Assembly (NCBI RefSeq): GCF_945859705.1
Contig: NC_079134.1
Span: forward strand, 70,552,625 to 70,616,624
Length of the DNA: 64,000 nucleotides
DNA from: Episyrphus balteatus
Taxonomy: Eukaryota > Arthropoda > Insecta > Diptera > Syrphidae
Direction: 5' to 3'
The notes beneath the pieces were generated by a model. It ran no database searches. It had not been told where the DNA came from and saw nothing but the letters and a program-made list of their open reading frames with translations. Numbering within the stretch: position 1 is the stretch's first letter; the number at the start of each line of letters is the position of its first letter. Position numbers and translations under genes: made by a program. Of this stretch, positions 11,331 through 22,286 are shown piece after piece.

Positions 11331-11568
11331 TATCGATACAATCGACAATGGAAACTATCGATATCTACCAAACACTATGTTAATTCGTTGTTTACATCCA
11401 ATGTCAAACGAAAACTTAACTTGTAGTTCAAATTGTGTTTAATTAATTTCAAAGCTATCGATAATATCGGTAGCCTTGTGGTATAATAATTTGGAAGTAT
11501 TGAAACTATCGATAGTTTTGTGAAGTATCGATATACTCGATATTTTTTTGTTATCGATGCTATCGATA
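11331..11568. promoter_or_regulatory. Cluster of TATCGATA (DRE-like) sites
   Basis: Exact TATCGATA palindromes occur at 11331, 11356, 11456, 11507, 11526 and 11561, with a seventh near-match (TATCGATG) at 11552. In Drosophila TATCGATA is the DRE bound by DREF, and its CGATA core is shared by BEAF-32. The sites lie inside the CACGGTG-ended element. Whether they are bound here is inference. Confidence 0.5.
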
Positions 11569-12022
11569 GTATGTCAAAGTTTAACCAACACTAAATTAAC
11601 AGTTAAATTAATTTTTAATGGAAAACATGCTATGTATTTGTGCAAAAGAGAACAAAAACAGCGAAAAAACGATAACAATGTAAAAAATTTCGATTTTTTT
11701 TAAAAAATTTCAAAAAAAATCACTAAATTTTCAAATTAATTGTTCAAAATTGTTTAAAATGTCTTTCTACTGGTAGCAAATAACGTTTGAGCAGAATTAT
11801 TAGCAATATAAACAATGTTTTTGATTGAAAAATGACTAAAAACAGTGGAAAATTCTCAAAATAATTGAAAAAACTTTCAAAAAAAATTTTGTTCGAAGTC
11901 GTACCGATAAATCGAAAAACTAATGATGCCAATGGATTTCTCGGGTCCGAAATAGGGCGAAACAGTTAATCGCGCGCCTGTCTCAAAATTTTTTTTCAAA
12001 AACCTTGCACAGTGTAATAGTA

Positions 12023-12550
12023 TTAACATTAGAATAGCTATTTTTAGATGAAAGGTATTTTATAACATTAACCTTAGCAGTCAGGCTCTTTTTTAACATT
12101 GTAAAATGATTTTTAAATGTAAATCACGAATCGAATATAATACCAAGTATTTTAGCAAAGTTAACATTTATTATATTAAAATTATTTAACTGTACTGAGA
12201 TGTTTTTATTACAAGTATATTTTTTGCATATGTGGAGAATTTCACATTTTTGTATCGAGATCTTTGAACCAGAGTATTGCCCCCATTCAGATAGTTTTTG
12301 AAGAATATTCGTGAACGTAGTAGCAAGGAGCGCTAAATCGTTTCAGTTTGAGTAAACTATCAAGTCGTCAGCATATATTGTGTGACCTACTGTGCTGTAT
12401 GTGTCCACTATTGAATTGATTTCATTAAATGCAATTATGAATAGGGCGACAGATAGAGGGGATCCTTGTGGAATCCCATTTATCATGCTATGGATAGATG
12501 AATAGGTACCGTTTGCTTTAATGCGAAAGAATCGATTGCTTAAAAAGGAC
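12023..12550 (-). pseudogene. I-type LINE ORF2, reverse transcriptase catalytic part
   Basis: Continues ORF2 from 14800 after the TTAA insertion. It begins SFLSNRFFRIKANGTYS, then INGIPQGSPLSVALF and the catalytic IYADDLIVYSN (YADD). A stop follows at 12343-12345, after which the thumb region remains readable (QKLSEWGQYSGSKISI, KCEILHICKK, AKILGIIFDS) with another in-frame stop (about 12113) to about 12023. RNase H is not found. The copy cannot make a full ORF2 protein. Confidence 0.8.
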
Positions 12551-12567
12551 TTAAGGGGGGGTTTCCA

Positions 12568-14045
12568 TAGCATTTTAATGGAAGATGGTTGACTAATTGT
12601 TGTATTACTTTTGCAGTTTATAAGATAATCTTATGAAACTTACTTTTTTGAAAAGGTAATAAACGTACGAATATTTTTGCATCATTTAAATTTTAGAAAC
12701 ATTTCTTGTGCGATTTTTATAAGGGTCGAAAATGTTTTTTTTCCTGCAAATTTAGATTGAATCAGAATTTTGGTTGGGGCACCGTTGTTTATAAACTTTT
12801 TATTAATTTTGTTAGTGTTTTCAGTACTTACCTCAAAAAGAGATGAAGTGCAAACTCGATTTAAAATGAAACTTTCTATTAGTCTAAGGCCGTGTGCGAA
12901 TTGCGTTAAAATGTTGGTTAAAATTTCTACCACGATTAAAATTTGACATTTGGTTAAAAAATCTATCAAATTTATTTTTTTGCTGTGCGAATTGGGTTAA
13001 AATGTATTAAATAGGACTTTTTTCTTGGCACTACTTTGATCAAAATTCCCTCAAGATAAAACAAAATTACCCTCAAAAATGGTTTTTCTTATATTCAATT
13101 AATTATTTTTTATAACAAAACCCAGCTGAAAATATATAAAGTTAAATATTCTAGTATAAATATCCAAGAAATTCTCAATTTCACATAGTTTTCTTTATTT
13201 TAATCGATAATTTTCCAATTCATTACGATCAAAAAGACATTTTATATTCAGTCTTCGAACACTTATTCAGAGTTCACCAGCTGCCAACAAAATAGAAATA
13301 AAAAAAAAAATAAAAAACAAACAACCAATTTGTACATTTTCAATGTGAACAATAACTTGAGGAAGTCCTTTGTATTAATACTTTTACATTTCTTAAAAAA
13401 TCAACGCATTAATACAAAAATAATTTCAAATCTATCTTGATCTTTCTATCTTGAGAAACGCCAAATTTTAACCACTAGTGTCAAATTTTACCCTGCTCCG
13501 CAGCTGGGTAAATTTTAACCCATTTTATTCACCACGCTAGTGTCAAAATTTAACCAAACGTCAAATTTTAACCAACATTTTACCGCAATTCGCACACGGC
13601 CTAAGAGCCAGCGACCTAAAGTTTGCAGGTCAGTCATATGAAATATGTTTAAGGACATCCCCAGGCATGTTACTGCAAAAAAAAAGTCTAGTCAGCCGTG
13701 GCAAAAACGGTCTGCCAAGCACTTGAATGTGAAAAAAATTTTAAATTAAGAACTCGACCTTAAATCAAAAAAAAAATATTTAAAGAGAACGGCAACACTA
13801 ACAAAATTAATAAAAAGTTTATAAACAACGGTGCCCCAAACAAAATTCTGATTCAATCTAAATTTGCAGGAAAAAAATCATTTTCGACCCTTATAAAAAT
13901 CGCACAAGAAATGTTTCTAAAATTTAAATGATGCAAAAATATTCGCACGTTTATTACTTTTTCAAAAAAGTACGTTTCATAAGATTATCTTATAAACTGC
14001 AAAAGTTATACAACAATTAGTCAACCATCTTCCATTAAAATGCTA
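12568..14045. repeat. Long inverted repeat, 251-bp arms
   Basis: Arm 12568-12818 is the reverse complement of 13795-14045, with few differences. The loop contains the Harbinger-like MITE (12888-13601) and, at 13605-13794, a segment also found at about 54241-54450, 55775-55980 and, inverted, at 57945-58115. This links the insertion to the palindromic Tc1-like family at 52904-58458. Confidence 0.75.
12888..13601. mobile_element. Harbinger-like MITE, TAA target duplication
   Basis: Terminal inverted repeats start GGCCGTGTGCGAATTGCG at both ends (one difference just beyond). TAA flanks at 12885-12887 and 13602-13604 fit the 3-bp TWA target duplications of PIF/Harbinger elements. The uninterrupted target is visible at 54237 and 55771 (AGTCTAAGAGCC), confirming the insertion. 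It is 714 bp, AT-rich and noncoding. Confidence 0.8.
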
Positions 14046-14799
14046 CTAACTTTTTATTTTTTTTTTTTTGTTTTATAATGATCAAATGTGTTTTCATGCA
14101 GTACGTGAAACAGATTTTTTTTTTTTTATTAGAACAAAAGCTTCGTTAATTTGTTGTAATTTCATGTTTTTTTACTCACTCTTCTTAGAATAACTTTACC
14201 GTTTATTTGTGTTTTTAGATGAAACAAAAAGAAACAATAAAGTGATATTAGGAGAATCCAATAAAATTTCTAAAATTTAATTTGAAGTTAGTTTAAACGG
14301 TTAATTTGAAGGAAAGGTGTTTTTAGCATTTTAGTCGTGGGGCAAAGCGTGATTATTTTTTAAAATGTTTTTGTATTTTTTAATGAGAAGTTAATAAAGT
14401 TGTTCATGCAACCCGTTTGCCAAAAAAAATATTTTTTTTATTTACACACTAAAAATTTGATTTAAATAAACCAATATTTGCATTCTGTTTTTAAGGAAGG
14501 GGCAGTCAAAGCATCCACAATTTATTTTTATTATTATTCAAACCAGTTTTCGTCCACAAACACCATATCCATATAAAGATCTATGTAGTATACCTATACC
14601 TACATCCATTTGCATGTCACCCCGCACGCGTGAGTGCGATGGCGATCTCACAAAGAGACAATGAATGAAAACCATAACCAACATCCTGAGAGTAAAAAAC
14701 CAGAGAATTCGATGGCGAGAGAGCGAAACACATTCACTAATACACACAAATGCTTTTACATGAGATTTGACTTTGCTGAAAAAGGGAACCCAGTCTTAA

Positions 14800-16831
14800 T
14801 GTAATTTAATATTTTTGGCCCAATTTTCCAGCTGATTAGTTTGTTAATAATTACATGGATGCCAATCCGATCAAAGGCTTTTTCGAAGTCATTCAAAAGG
14901 AATGAAACGTGTTTTTTTGCTGACAGGTGCGATGCTATGATTTCGTCTAGGTGAAGAAGTGCATCGATAATTCCGCGTTCTTGTTTGAAAACCACTTGAC
15001 GATTGTCGATAAGATTTTCTTTTTCAAGAAACCAGAACAATCGTCTGGATGTTATTTTTTCTAGAACTTTGCCTGTACAAGGGAGGAGTGATATAGGACG
15101 ATATCCAGAAACAACTGAAGAGTCTTTGTTTGGTTTGGGTATTGGGACAATACTAGCAACTTTCCAAGATTGAGGAATTATACCATGGTTAAAGATCTGG
15201 TTGAATAAATCTAGCAACCTTTTTTTAAAGGGTAAAGAACCATTTTTAAGCATGGCATAAGAAATGCGATCAAACCCAGGAGTCGTTCCTTTAACTAAGT
15301 GTAGACAGCTTTCTAATTCTATCATATTTAAAGGACATTCAATTAGAGCTGCGGAATGGCTGATTGTATAAGATGGAGTAACTTGGTTGAGCATCAAGTG
15401 TTTTTCTCTTATGAAAGTTGGGTGGAAGTTTGTATCATCGCCGCCAAGTCCCCATGTTTTTGCAAAAAATTCAACAATTTCTTGTGGACATGTTAAAGTT
15501 TCTGTTTCAGAATTTATGATTTTGATTGAGTGTGGTATAAAGTTGCCCGTCAGGTTCTTTATATCAGTCCATAGTTTTTTAGCTGTGGAATTTGGATTGA
15601 TGTTTGAGGTAAACTTTTCAAATGACAAAACTTTTGCTTCTTTTACAGCTCTGCGAAATTTAGCGTTGCTTTTGCGGTAGAAAATCAGATTATTATCTGT
15701 AGGGTGTTTCTGAAAAAGTCTCCAAGCTTTTTTTTGGCGGAGGTCGCCTAGCTCTTTATTCCACCAGGGAACTATTTTTTTGTGAGCTTTGTCCTTTGAT
15801 TGAGGAATAGCAATGTTTGCTGCGGATCTAATAGACTTTTGTATAAGGGCGGCTTCGTGATTAATGCTGCACGAAGGTTTCCTCTGTGAGATTTCTGTAG
15901 ACAGAGCTGATTGAAATAGTTCCCAGTCAGCCCTATCTAGTAGGAATCTCTTTTGTAAGCGTATAGGTGTTAAATTGTTGCCTAATGAGATAGTTGTGGT
16001 GATTGGAAAATGATCACTCCCGTGTAAGTGCTCAGAGACAGACCATGTGGAATTTGGAATAAGAGATGGTGTAACAAGGGTAAGGTCGACATGAGTGTAG
16101 GTTTTATGTGTCGAAAAATGTGTTGGTCGACCATCATTCAAAATTGCAAGACCAGAATTGGTGATGAAGTTTTCGATTATTTTACCGCGAGTGTTGCATG
16201 TGCTTGAACCCCATGAGGGGCTCTATGAGTTGAAATCACCGGTAAGAATGACTGGAGTGTTGATATCTTTCAGAATACTATCAAGGTCATTGCGAGAAAA
16301 GCTTTGTTCTGGTGGAATGTAGATGCTGATTACGGTGAATTTAATTTTTAATTCGATTTGTACTCCTACTGCTGCTATATTTGAATTGATTTGGATAAAC
16401 TTATGTGGAACAGATTTGTGGACGAGAAGGGATACTCCCTGCTTACATGAAGTGTTGGAAGTCAAATTATAAAAGCAAGATGAATATTGCTTTGGACAAT
16501 GAGGTTGTGAATTGTGTTTGATATGGGTTTCTTGCAAAGACATAATACATGGTTTCAAATCATTGATAAGAAGTTGTAATTCATGGTAGTTGTTAAAAAA
16601 TCCATTAAGGTTCCACTGGAGAACCCCAAGTGAAGGTCTAACAAATGAAGTGGAGTTTTGGGTATTGTTTATGTTTATAAGAGGAAGCGGGTAAGTCAAA
16701 GAGTTGGTTTGAGGTAGTGTCCGCTGATCGAAAATCGAGCCATCCGAGTTCCGAGAGGAACCCGGAATGCTCGCTTCCCGATCAGCGGATTTATTTGAGG
16801 AATAAATATTATTTTTATTGCTCGAGGCCAT
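14800..16831 (-). pseudogene. I-type LINE ORF2: endonuclease and N-terminal RT
   Basis: The ORF2 start at 16831 overlaps the ORF1 stop by 17 bp. Residues 1-202 (to 16226) carry the AP endonuclease with LGVLQWNLNGF, IMSLQETHIK, SIYIPPEQ and LTGDFNS. An in-frame TAG at 16223-16225 interrupts it, and the same frame then continues with WGSSTCNTRGK, VDLTLVTPSL and GSDHFPITT. The RT begins near 15210 with GYRPISLLPCTGKVLEK and FEKAFDRIG. The TTAA insertion at 14796 separates it from the YADD half of the RT at 12550. An intact I-factor ORF2 would nick DNA, reverse-transcribe and degrade the RNA hybrid; this copy cannot. Confidence 0.85.
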
Positions 16832-18211
16832 GATTGTCAGATTCTGAAGGTTTTATATAGTATTTATTGGTTTTTATAAGGGATTCGGTGTATTTTGATA
16901 TTGGTGATTGTGAAGTAGAGTTATTTGAAAGTGTGGTTTCTGATAGGGAATTATGATTAGAAGTATTTTGTGTAATATCTGAAGTGAATTTGGATGATTG
17001 CAAGGGGTAATATGAAGATGTGGTTGCTGTGGAGTTGATTGTGGTGGAGGTGGTTGTATTGGAGTTTGTTGTGTTGGAGGTGGTTGTATTGGGACTGGTT
17101 GGGCTGGAGGTGGTGCTAGTTAGAGCGATGGTTGGCGGTGAATTTGTTGTTTGATTTAGTGTTTTGTTGTTTAATGGATTAGGAACTGATATTGTTGTAT
17201 CTTCGGATGATGTTTTTTCTGAAGGTGTTTGGGAATTGAGGTTTTGATTTGATTGGTTTTGGGTGAGATTTGTTTCTTGAGATGGTAATGTGGTTTTTTT
17301 AGCTATAGCATTGGTTGCTACCGTTGAAAACGATAGTGGAAGAAACGTTTGTGGATTTTGTTCTTTGTAAATTTGTTTGGCTTCAGCCATACTGCATTTA
17401 CGAACTGTTTTTATTTTGAGCGTCTCTTTCGCTTGCTGATAACGTAGACATGATTTAGAAGAAGCCGGGTGGTTATCACCGCAATTTGCACATGATGTAC
17501 GAGTGCATTCTTCAGGTGTGTGTGGCGGGAGGTTGCAGTTTACGCATGACGAATTGCTTTTGCATCTTTTTGCAGTGTGGCCAAGAAGTTGGCAATTCTG
17601 GCAACGCATTGGGTTGGGGAAGTATTCCCTTGCTTGAGCGTTGTGCCATCCTAATTTAAGAGACGTGGGGGGTCGGAAAATGTCGAACGTGAATAGAATC
17701 AGGCCAGTAGGGTGTTGAATTCCGTTAATAGTTTTCTTAAACTTAAAGACTTCTGTCACTCCTTCTGATTTCATTTCACTCAATATTTCTTTTTCTGGCG
17801 TGTGGCTGAGGTATGGAGCATAAACTGTTCCTTTAGAAGAATTTAATTGGTTGTGTAACGACACAGAGATGGGGCATAAATTTGAAAGTGTTTTTTAGAT
17901 ATAAATAGATCCGCAATTTTCCTAGATTTTACGAGAACTAAAAGACTTCCGTCTCTAAGTTGGGTAATTTGTTCATAGGAAGTACTGATTCCATCGATTG
18001 CTTTTTTAAGGGCAAAAACACTGAAGGAGGTTAGAGGTTTAGAATCATCCGTGGGTGAAATAACAATAAATTTAGGGTCATCGGAAAGGGATTGGGTTGG
18101 GATAGTATATATTGGTAAAGGAGGTGAACTGTTCGGTTTTCTTGGTGGATCTACTTCCATATCCAAGTCACTAAATCGATTGCCCGAAGGCACATGTGGC
18201 CTAGAGGCCAT
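16815..18211 (-). pseudogene. I-type LINE ORF1 (gag-like), frameshifted
   Basis: ORF1 of I elements is a nucleic-acid-binding protein that packages the element RNA. The N-terminal part is read from 18211 to about 17860 (MASRPHVPSG start, ILLVLVKSRK-like RRM-type segment). A frame change near 17860 moves to the frame open from 17864 to 16815. That part carries three zinc knuckles in a row, CQNCQLLGHTAKRC, CVNCNLPPHTPEEC and CANCGDNHPASSKSC, then a long Ser/Thr/Asn-rich low-complexity tail. The knuckles are intact. A single frameshift appears to be the only major lesion. Confidence 0.85.
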
Positions 18212-18762
18212 GACACTTAAGCTTTATCAAACTAGTTTTTTTTTTTTTTGCACACACGTGATGTGAAGATAAGAAAAAATATTTAGTTTGTATAAGAGGT
18301 GTTTGGGTAACGGGATCGCAAAAAGAGAAAAGACAAAAACTCTGTCGGTAGAGCGATGTAACCACAACGAGTGTTAGTCGATGACTGAAAAAACAAAATT
18401 ACTTTGAAAGTTAAAAATATCTAACTAGTTAATTTCTACCTTTAGTAGAATTTTAGAATTTTAGGAAACGAAATTTTTCTTACAGTTCAAACTTGTTTCA
18501 AATGTGTACTTAAAAGAATTTTTTGCAAGTAAATTCAATTCTAAGTATTTGAAAAGCAGGCAATTAAGCGGGGAAGGCACTTAAGCGAAAGGTACTTAAA
18601 AGATGAATTTTATATGACAAAAATCCTAAAAATTTTGGTTCTAAAAAAACAAAGGTACTTATGCGGGTTAGGCACTTAAGCGATCCGGTTTTTACTGTAT
18701 CTGTCGTTGCTACAAGAGAAGTATTCAGTTATAATTTTTCTCTGCTTTTGCCAAAGGTAAAT
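18212..18762. other. I-LINE 5' UTR and right pogo-like end
   Basis: 18212-18389 is the LINE 5' untranslated region, with the 11-bp target duplication at 18390-18400. 18401-18697 is pogo-like sequence whose last ~150 bp repeat the CTTAAGCG motif. 18700-18762 belongs to the interrupted gene remnant. Confidence 0.7.
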
Positions 18763-19059
18763 TTAAATTTTTTTGATATATGATATTCTTACAAAGAATA
18801 TAAAATGATCGTTGAGTTCGTCTTCATAGTCAATATTGTCGGAACCATACTCTATAACCTTGTTGTAAACGCAAAAGTCTAGGTTGGCCGACTTTTTCGA
18901 ATCTGTCAATCTGTCGAGTGTTAAGGCTTCGTTTTTGAAGTTTGTTATACAGTCCTCAAAATTTGAGAGTTTAAGTTTGAAATTTGTTTTCACAGAAGGA
19001 TTTTTGTGAAACATGGAATACTTACCAATTTCCTCCATTCCATACTGTTTTATTATCAC
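18763..19059 (-). pseudogene. Unidentified gene remnant, N-terminal side
   Basis: An open stretch of 98 codons read from 19059, with residues such as KTNFKLKLSNFEDCITNFK and IDYEDELNDHFIFF. A splice-donor-like GTAAGA lies just after NDHFIFF (about 18795), and another (GTAAGT) near 19023, so the true exon may be shorter. It is on the same strand as the remnants at 8674-9840, and without the pogo-like element would lie about 0.9 kb upstream of them. I do not recognise the protein. It may be an exon of the same gene; this is inference from order and strand only. Confidence 0.35.
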
Positions 19060-19158
19060 TCACTTTTTTTTAAGCTATTGCATAGATTTTAACGCAGGCC
19101 TGGCGTGGGGAGTGGGGAGCAGAAATTTCGTAACGAAAAATTATTACACCCTACACAT

Positions 19159-20606
19159 CAGTGGCGAAGGGTTCATATAACTCGATTATTTCCGTCTTAC
19201 CTTTTGAAATTCTCAAACTCAACAACATAAACTTCTGGCAACATGAATATAATTTCAATCAAAACCTGCACAAGCTGTAAACATTATTTCAAATACTCTT
19301 CTTTCAGTTCTACTCTACCTCTGCTTTTCAACTCACTCCATAAACAAACACAGAACTAGAACAAAAAAAGGTAACCCGAAAAATGTCGTCTTATAAACCA
19401 TAGAACAAATTTGTTTTCTTTCCTCTTTTTTCATTTACTTATTACTGCCCTGGTGACCTCTCTGTTTAATACACGCTTCCTTATGGAAGAAAATAAGACG
19501 ATATTCTTCGTCTTACTTTTAGGTGAATTTTTATGTATTTCTCATAATTTTCGCTCTGAGTTAATGAATGCGTAGTGCGCATGTCAGTGTCTGCTTGAGG
19601 TAGGTTTCATTTTTCATATAAAGAAAAAAAAGGTAGAATAAGACGGTTTCCTCCGACTTATTTCGGGAATTTGTGTGTATCTCGCAATCGCTGAGCTGAT
19701 GAGCCAAATTATGTTGCGCAGGTTGTGGGTGAGGTAAGTTTCATTTGAAGAAAATCAGTTAGGAAAATATAAAAGGTATAAAACAAGAAAGTAACACGCT
19801 CCTTTCCGACTTATTATCTGAATTTGTATGTATCTCTCCACTGGGCTGCTGTGTCAAAGGTTTCCACTATGATAAGAAATACGCGTGGATGTTATATTTA
19901 ATGTCATAAGGCATTTATGTTGGCAGAAAGTGCATAAAATAACTGCAATTTCCATAAAATGGCACAATTGGCCCAATTGAATTCAGCAAGTCCCAACTCC
20001 CAAGCAGAACGCAGTGCAATTTTGAAAATAATACAAAATTAGATGATGCAAAAATTTTGAAAAGTTTTTTTTTCTAAGATTTTGAAATATAAATTTCTAT
20101 TTGCAATAATCTTTGTTTTGAAAATAAATAAAAAATACGAGTATGACTTTTTGACATTCAAAAATTAGTTTTCTAAAAAAATACACGTTGGTAGAATTCC
20201 ACTTCAAAAGTACCGAAAAATAACGTTTTCTACCAGTTAATATTTAAGTATTTCAATTTTCAAAAACGTGACGGTCCAATGCAATTTTCTTTTTAGTTCT
20301 TTCATGCATAGAAGGTAGACTTTCTGATCCAGCACTTATATCTATAGGTAGAAAAAAAACTTTTTCTAAATTCAAACTACTAAAAGTAGACTTGACTTTT
20401 AAGAAAAAGTTCTTGCTGAGTTTTATAAAAGAAAAACGTAGAAATTTGCACACTTTTTTATGGAAACTTTATTAAAAAAAAGTATATATACGCAGAATAT
20501 ATACTTTAGAATATACGCAGAAATGCATTAAAAATTTGGAATTGAATTTCTTGGTGACTAATTTTTCTTCGACTTACCATTTGAAATCATTCACGCCTCG
20601 CCACTG
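19159..20606. mobile_element. hAT-like non-autonomous element
   Basis: Terminal repeats CAGTGGCGAAGGG and, reverse-complemented at the right, CAGTGGCGAGGCG. The 8-bp flanks CTACACAT and GTACACAT (19151-19158, 20607-20614) match at seven positions, as for hAT target duplications. Copy 2 of repeat Y shows the empty site (CCCTAAACATAGATAA near 59165). No transposase is seen in its 1,448 bp; the only open frame (20253-20453) is short and low complexity. Confidence 0.8.
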
Positions 20607-20654
20607 GTACACATAGATAATTCACTAAACGTGTATGGTATGTGTGTATATGTA

Positions 20655-21647
20655 CCGTAACATGGGGTTACTTTGCTCCGTTTTTTGCACTATTTTTAGA
20701 AAACCTCTTAAAAATGGCAGAGACATTTTTTTATCTATTTGTTTTTTTCTTTTAATTCATTGATAAGACATGAAATAATGCATTAATTCTAAAAAAAGCA
20801 TTCAAATAACAGTAAAAATATTTTGTTTTTTAAGTTGAAAAGTGGGGCAAAGTAGTCCAAGGGACGGGGTTACTTTGCTCCACCTGAAGTTTTTAACTAT
20901 ACAACTTGTATTTAAAGAGCTGGAGCAAAATTAGTATTGTATTTTAAAAGCCCTGGATCAAAGCTTCAAATCAGTCAGAAAAAAAATTTGTAGGTACACA
21001 CACAACTCTTTTTTTTACAAAAAACAAAACAGCCTCTTTTATTTCATTAATTGATTATAAATAAATACGAATTTAAAGAAAAAAACAGAAAACTTCATTA
21101 ATTTAACCAAAAATAGTTTAAAATAAACATTAATAACAATTTACAAACGAAAAAATTGTTCACTTTTAAAAACAATAAAAACATACATAGAATTAAAAAC
21201 ACATTTAATTATAAAAATAAATTGCTTCTGGGGCAAAGTAACCCCAAAACAAAAAAAAAACTGCTTAGTCACATAAAAAAAATGCAATAATTATTATTTA
21301 TTAATTAAACAAACAAATGACAAGCGCAGAGTAATAACAAAATAATATCATAGCTAGAATATTTGTACTTACTTTGTAAATTATCACACAACTGGTTTTA
21401 TACACCAAATTTTTCACCTAAAAAAAAACACGAATTTCCTACCTCAAATTCACAGGTCAACTGCTTCTTAAAAACTGCCGGCAGATGGTCCGTTGCAACA
21501 CGTGGCAGATGTATATATGTGTGTGTGTATATTACAGTAGCTTCGATATAGAGAATCTAACATTTCTGAGCGTGAATCAAGAAACTAACTTTTTTCGTCA
21601 GTGGCGCAAAGTTACCCCCGCCGGGGCAAAGTAACCCCATGTTACGG
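20655..21647. mobile_element. TA-flanked MITE with iterated GGGGCAAAGTAACCCC motif
   Basis: A 993-bp element with long perfect-looking terminal inverted repeats starting CCGTAACATGGGGTTACTTT, flanked by TA (20653-20654, 21648-21649). The empty site TATGTATATGG is present in repeat Y copy 2 at about 59211-59221. Variants of GGGGCAAAGTAACCCC recur internally (about 20842-20880, 21231-21246, 21603-21638). It is noncoding. TA target and TIR suggest Tc1/mariner mobilisation. Confidence 0.85.
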
Positions 21648-22286
21648 TATATGGTACGATTGCACTGTATTTTATTATTTTTTTCTGTTTCTTGTTCAAC
21701 TTTCTTAAGTCAGACAGAGAGGGTTATATGTATAAATTGTGTTTGACAATAAAGAGAGGTGTAAGGAAGAAGACCATAAATGCTGTGTCTGCAGAATAAA
21801 TCAGAAGCAAAAAAAAAATCTGTATGTCTGCTTCTACACGAAGACGCAAGGCGCAGAAATTATCTTCAAATTTTCTTTTGATTTTCCCTTCGGTGCATCG
21901 CGCGCTTCTACACGTAGTAGTTTTTATCAGACAAAAATTTGGCAGCTACTTTTTTTTGTTTTATCTTGTTCTCGTTTTCGTTTGTATTTTTATTCCAAAA
22001 TAAGCACCAAAATATATAAAAAACAACTCCGGCGGGCTCTATGTGCAACGGAAATATTTGAGTATATTAAAAAAAAAATACAATACACGCAAATAATATA
22101 CAACCGACGGAGCGAACTTTTAAGCTATTATTATTTTCTTTTGTTTTCTCCCATTCTTCTGTTTCTTGTTCAACTTGTTGCGATTAAAGCTTTGCGTTGC
22201 GATTGTGGTATTAGGTGCGTTCCACCCAGTGAGATCTCTCAGGGCTCAAAGATTTTTTAAGCGAGACAAATTAGGCTCGTCCCACC

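Larger units (their letters stand above)
10262..12014. mobile_element. TIR element with CACGGTG/CACTGTG ends, noncoding
   Basis: The left end reads CACGGTGTTAC and the right end, reverse-complemented, CACTGTGCAAGG, inside a longer ATTACAC..GTG inverted repeat. TA flanks both sides. The ends resemble the heptamer-like termini of Transib elements, but I find no 5-bp target duplication, so superfamily is open. Joining the flanks returns I-LINE 3' sequence, which supports the boundaries. The element has no gene. It contains a ~70-bp-armed hairpin (10397-10590), a dispersed repeat shared with 43163-43600 and 56640-57060, and a cluster of TATCGATA sites. Confidence 0.55.
12555..14795. mobile_element. 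TTAA-flanked insertion in the I-LINE RT
   Basis: Flanked by TTAA at 12551-12554 and 14796-14799. Deleting it with one TTAA rejoins the RT sequence exactly (LNYIK to SFLSNR), so the boundaries are firm. Ends are only weakly inverted (GGGGGGGTTTCC against GACTGGGTTCCC). The TTAA target suggests piggyBac or Kolobok-type mobilisation. It has no ORF of its own; it holds a 251-bp-armed inverted repeat and a Harbinger-like MITE, and 14046-14795 is featureless AT-rich sequence apart from a GC-richer stretch at 14540-14720. Confidence 0.65.
10074..18389 (-). mobile_element. I-type LINE, minus strand, interrupted twice
   Basis: The element reads right to left: 5' end near 18387, ORF1 (18211-16815), ORF2 (16831-14800, continuing at 12550-12023), and a (TAA)n tail at 10107-10078. 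An 11-bp direct repeat AAAACAAAATT flanks it (10063-10073 and 18390-18400). Three CCHC knuckles in ORF1 and the TAA tail are features of the I clade. A TTAA-flanked element and a CACGGTG-ended element sit inside ORF2. No RNase H region is recognisable after the RT, so that part seems deleted. ORF1 has a frameshift and ORF2 an in-frame stop. Confidence 0.85.
9900..18697. mobile_element. pogo/Tigger-like TIR element, expanded by nested insertions
   Basis: The left end begins CAGTAAAACCCGGTTAAGTA and the right end, reverse-complemented, begins CAGTAAAAACCGGATCGCTT. Both are flanked by TA (9898-9899 and 18698-18699), as in the pogo branch of Tc1/mariner. Sub-terminal motifs of the type GGTACTTAAGCG recur several times near both ends. 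The pogo-like sequence itself amounts to only a few hundred bases at each end (about 9900-10073 and 18390-18697); the rest is a minus-strand I-type LINE. No pogo transposase is visible, so this was probably a non-autonomous element. Confidence 0.75.

Noticed and set aside
21739..22260. 173-codon open frame in repeat Y copy 1
   Set aside because: Broken into two frames in copy 2 (59300-59833) and of low complexity; not conserved as protein.
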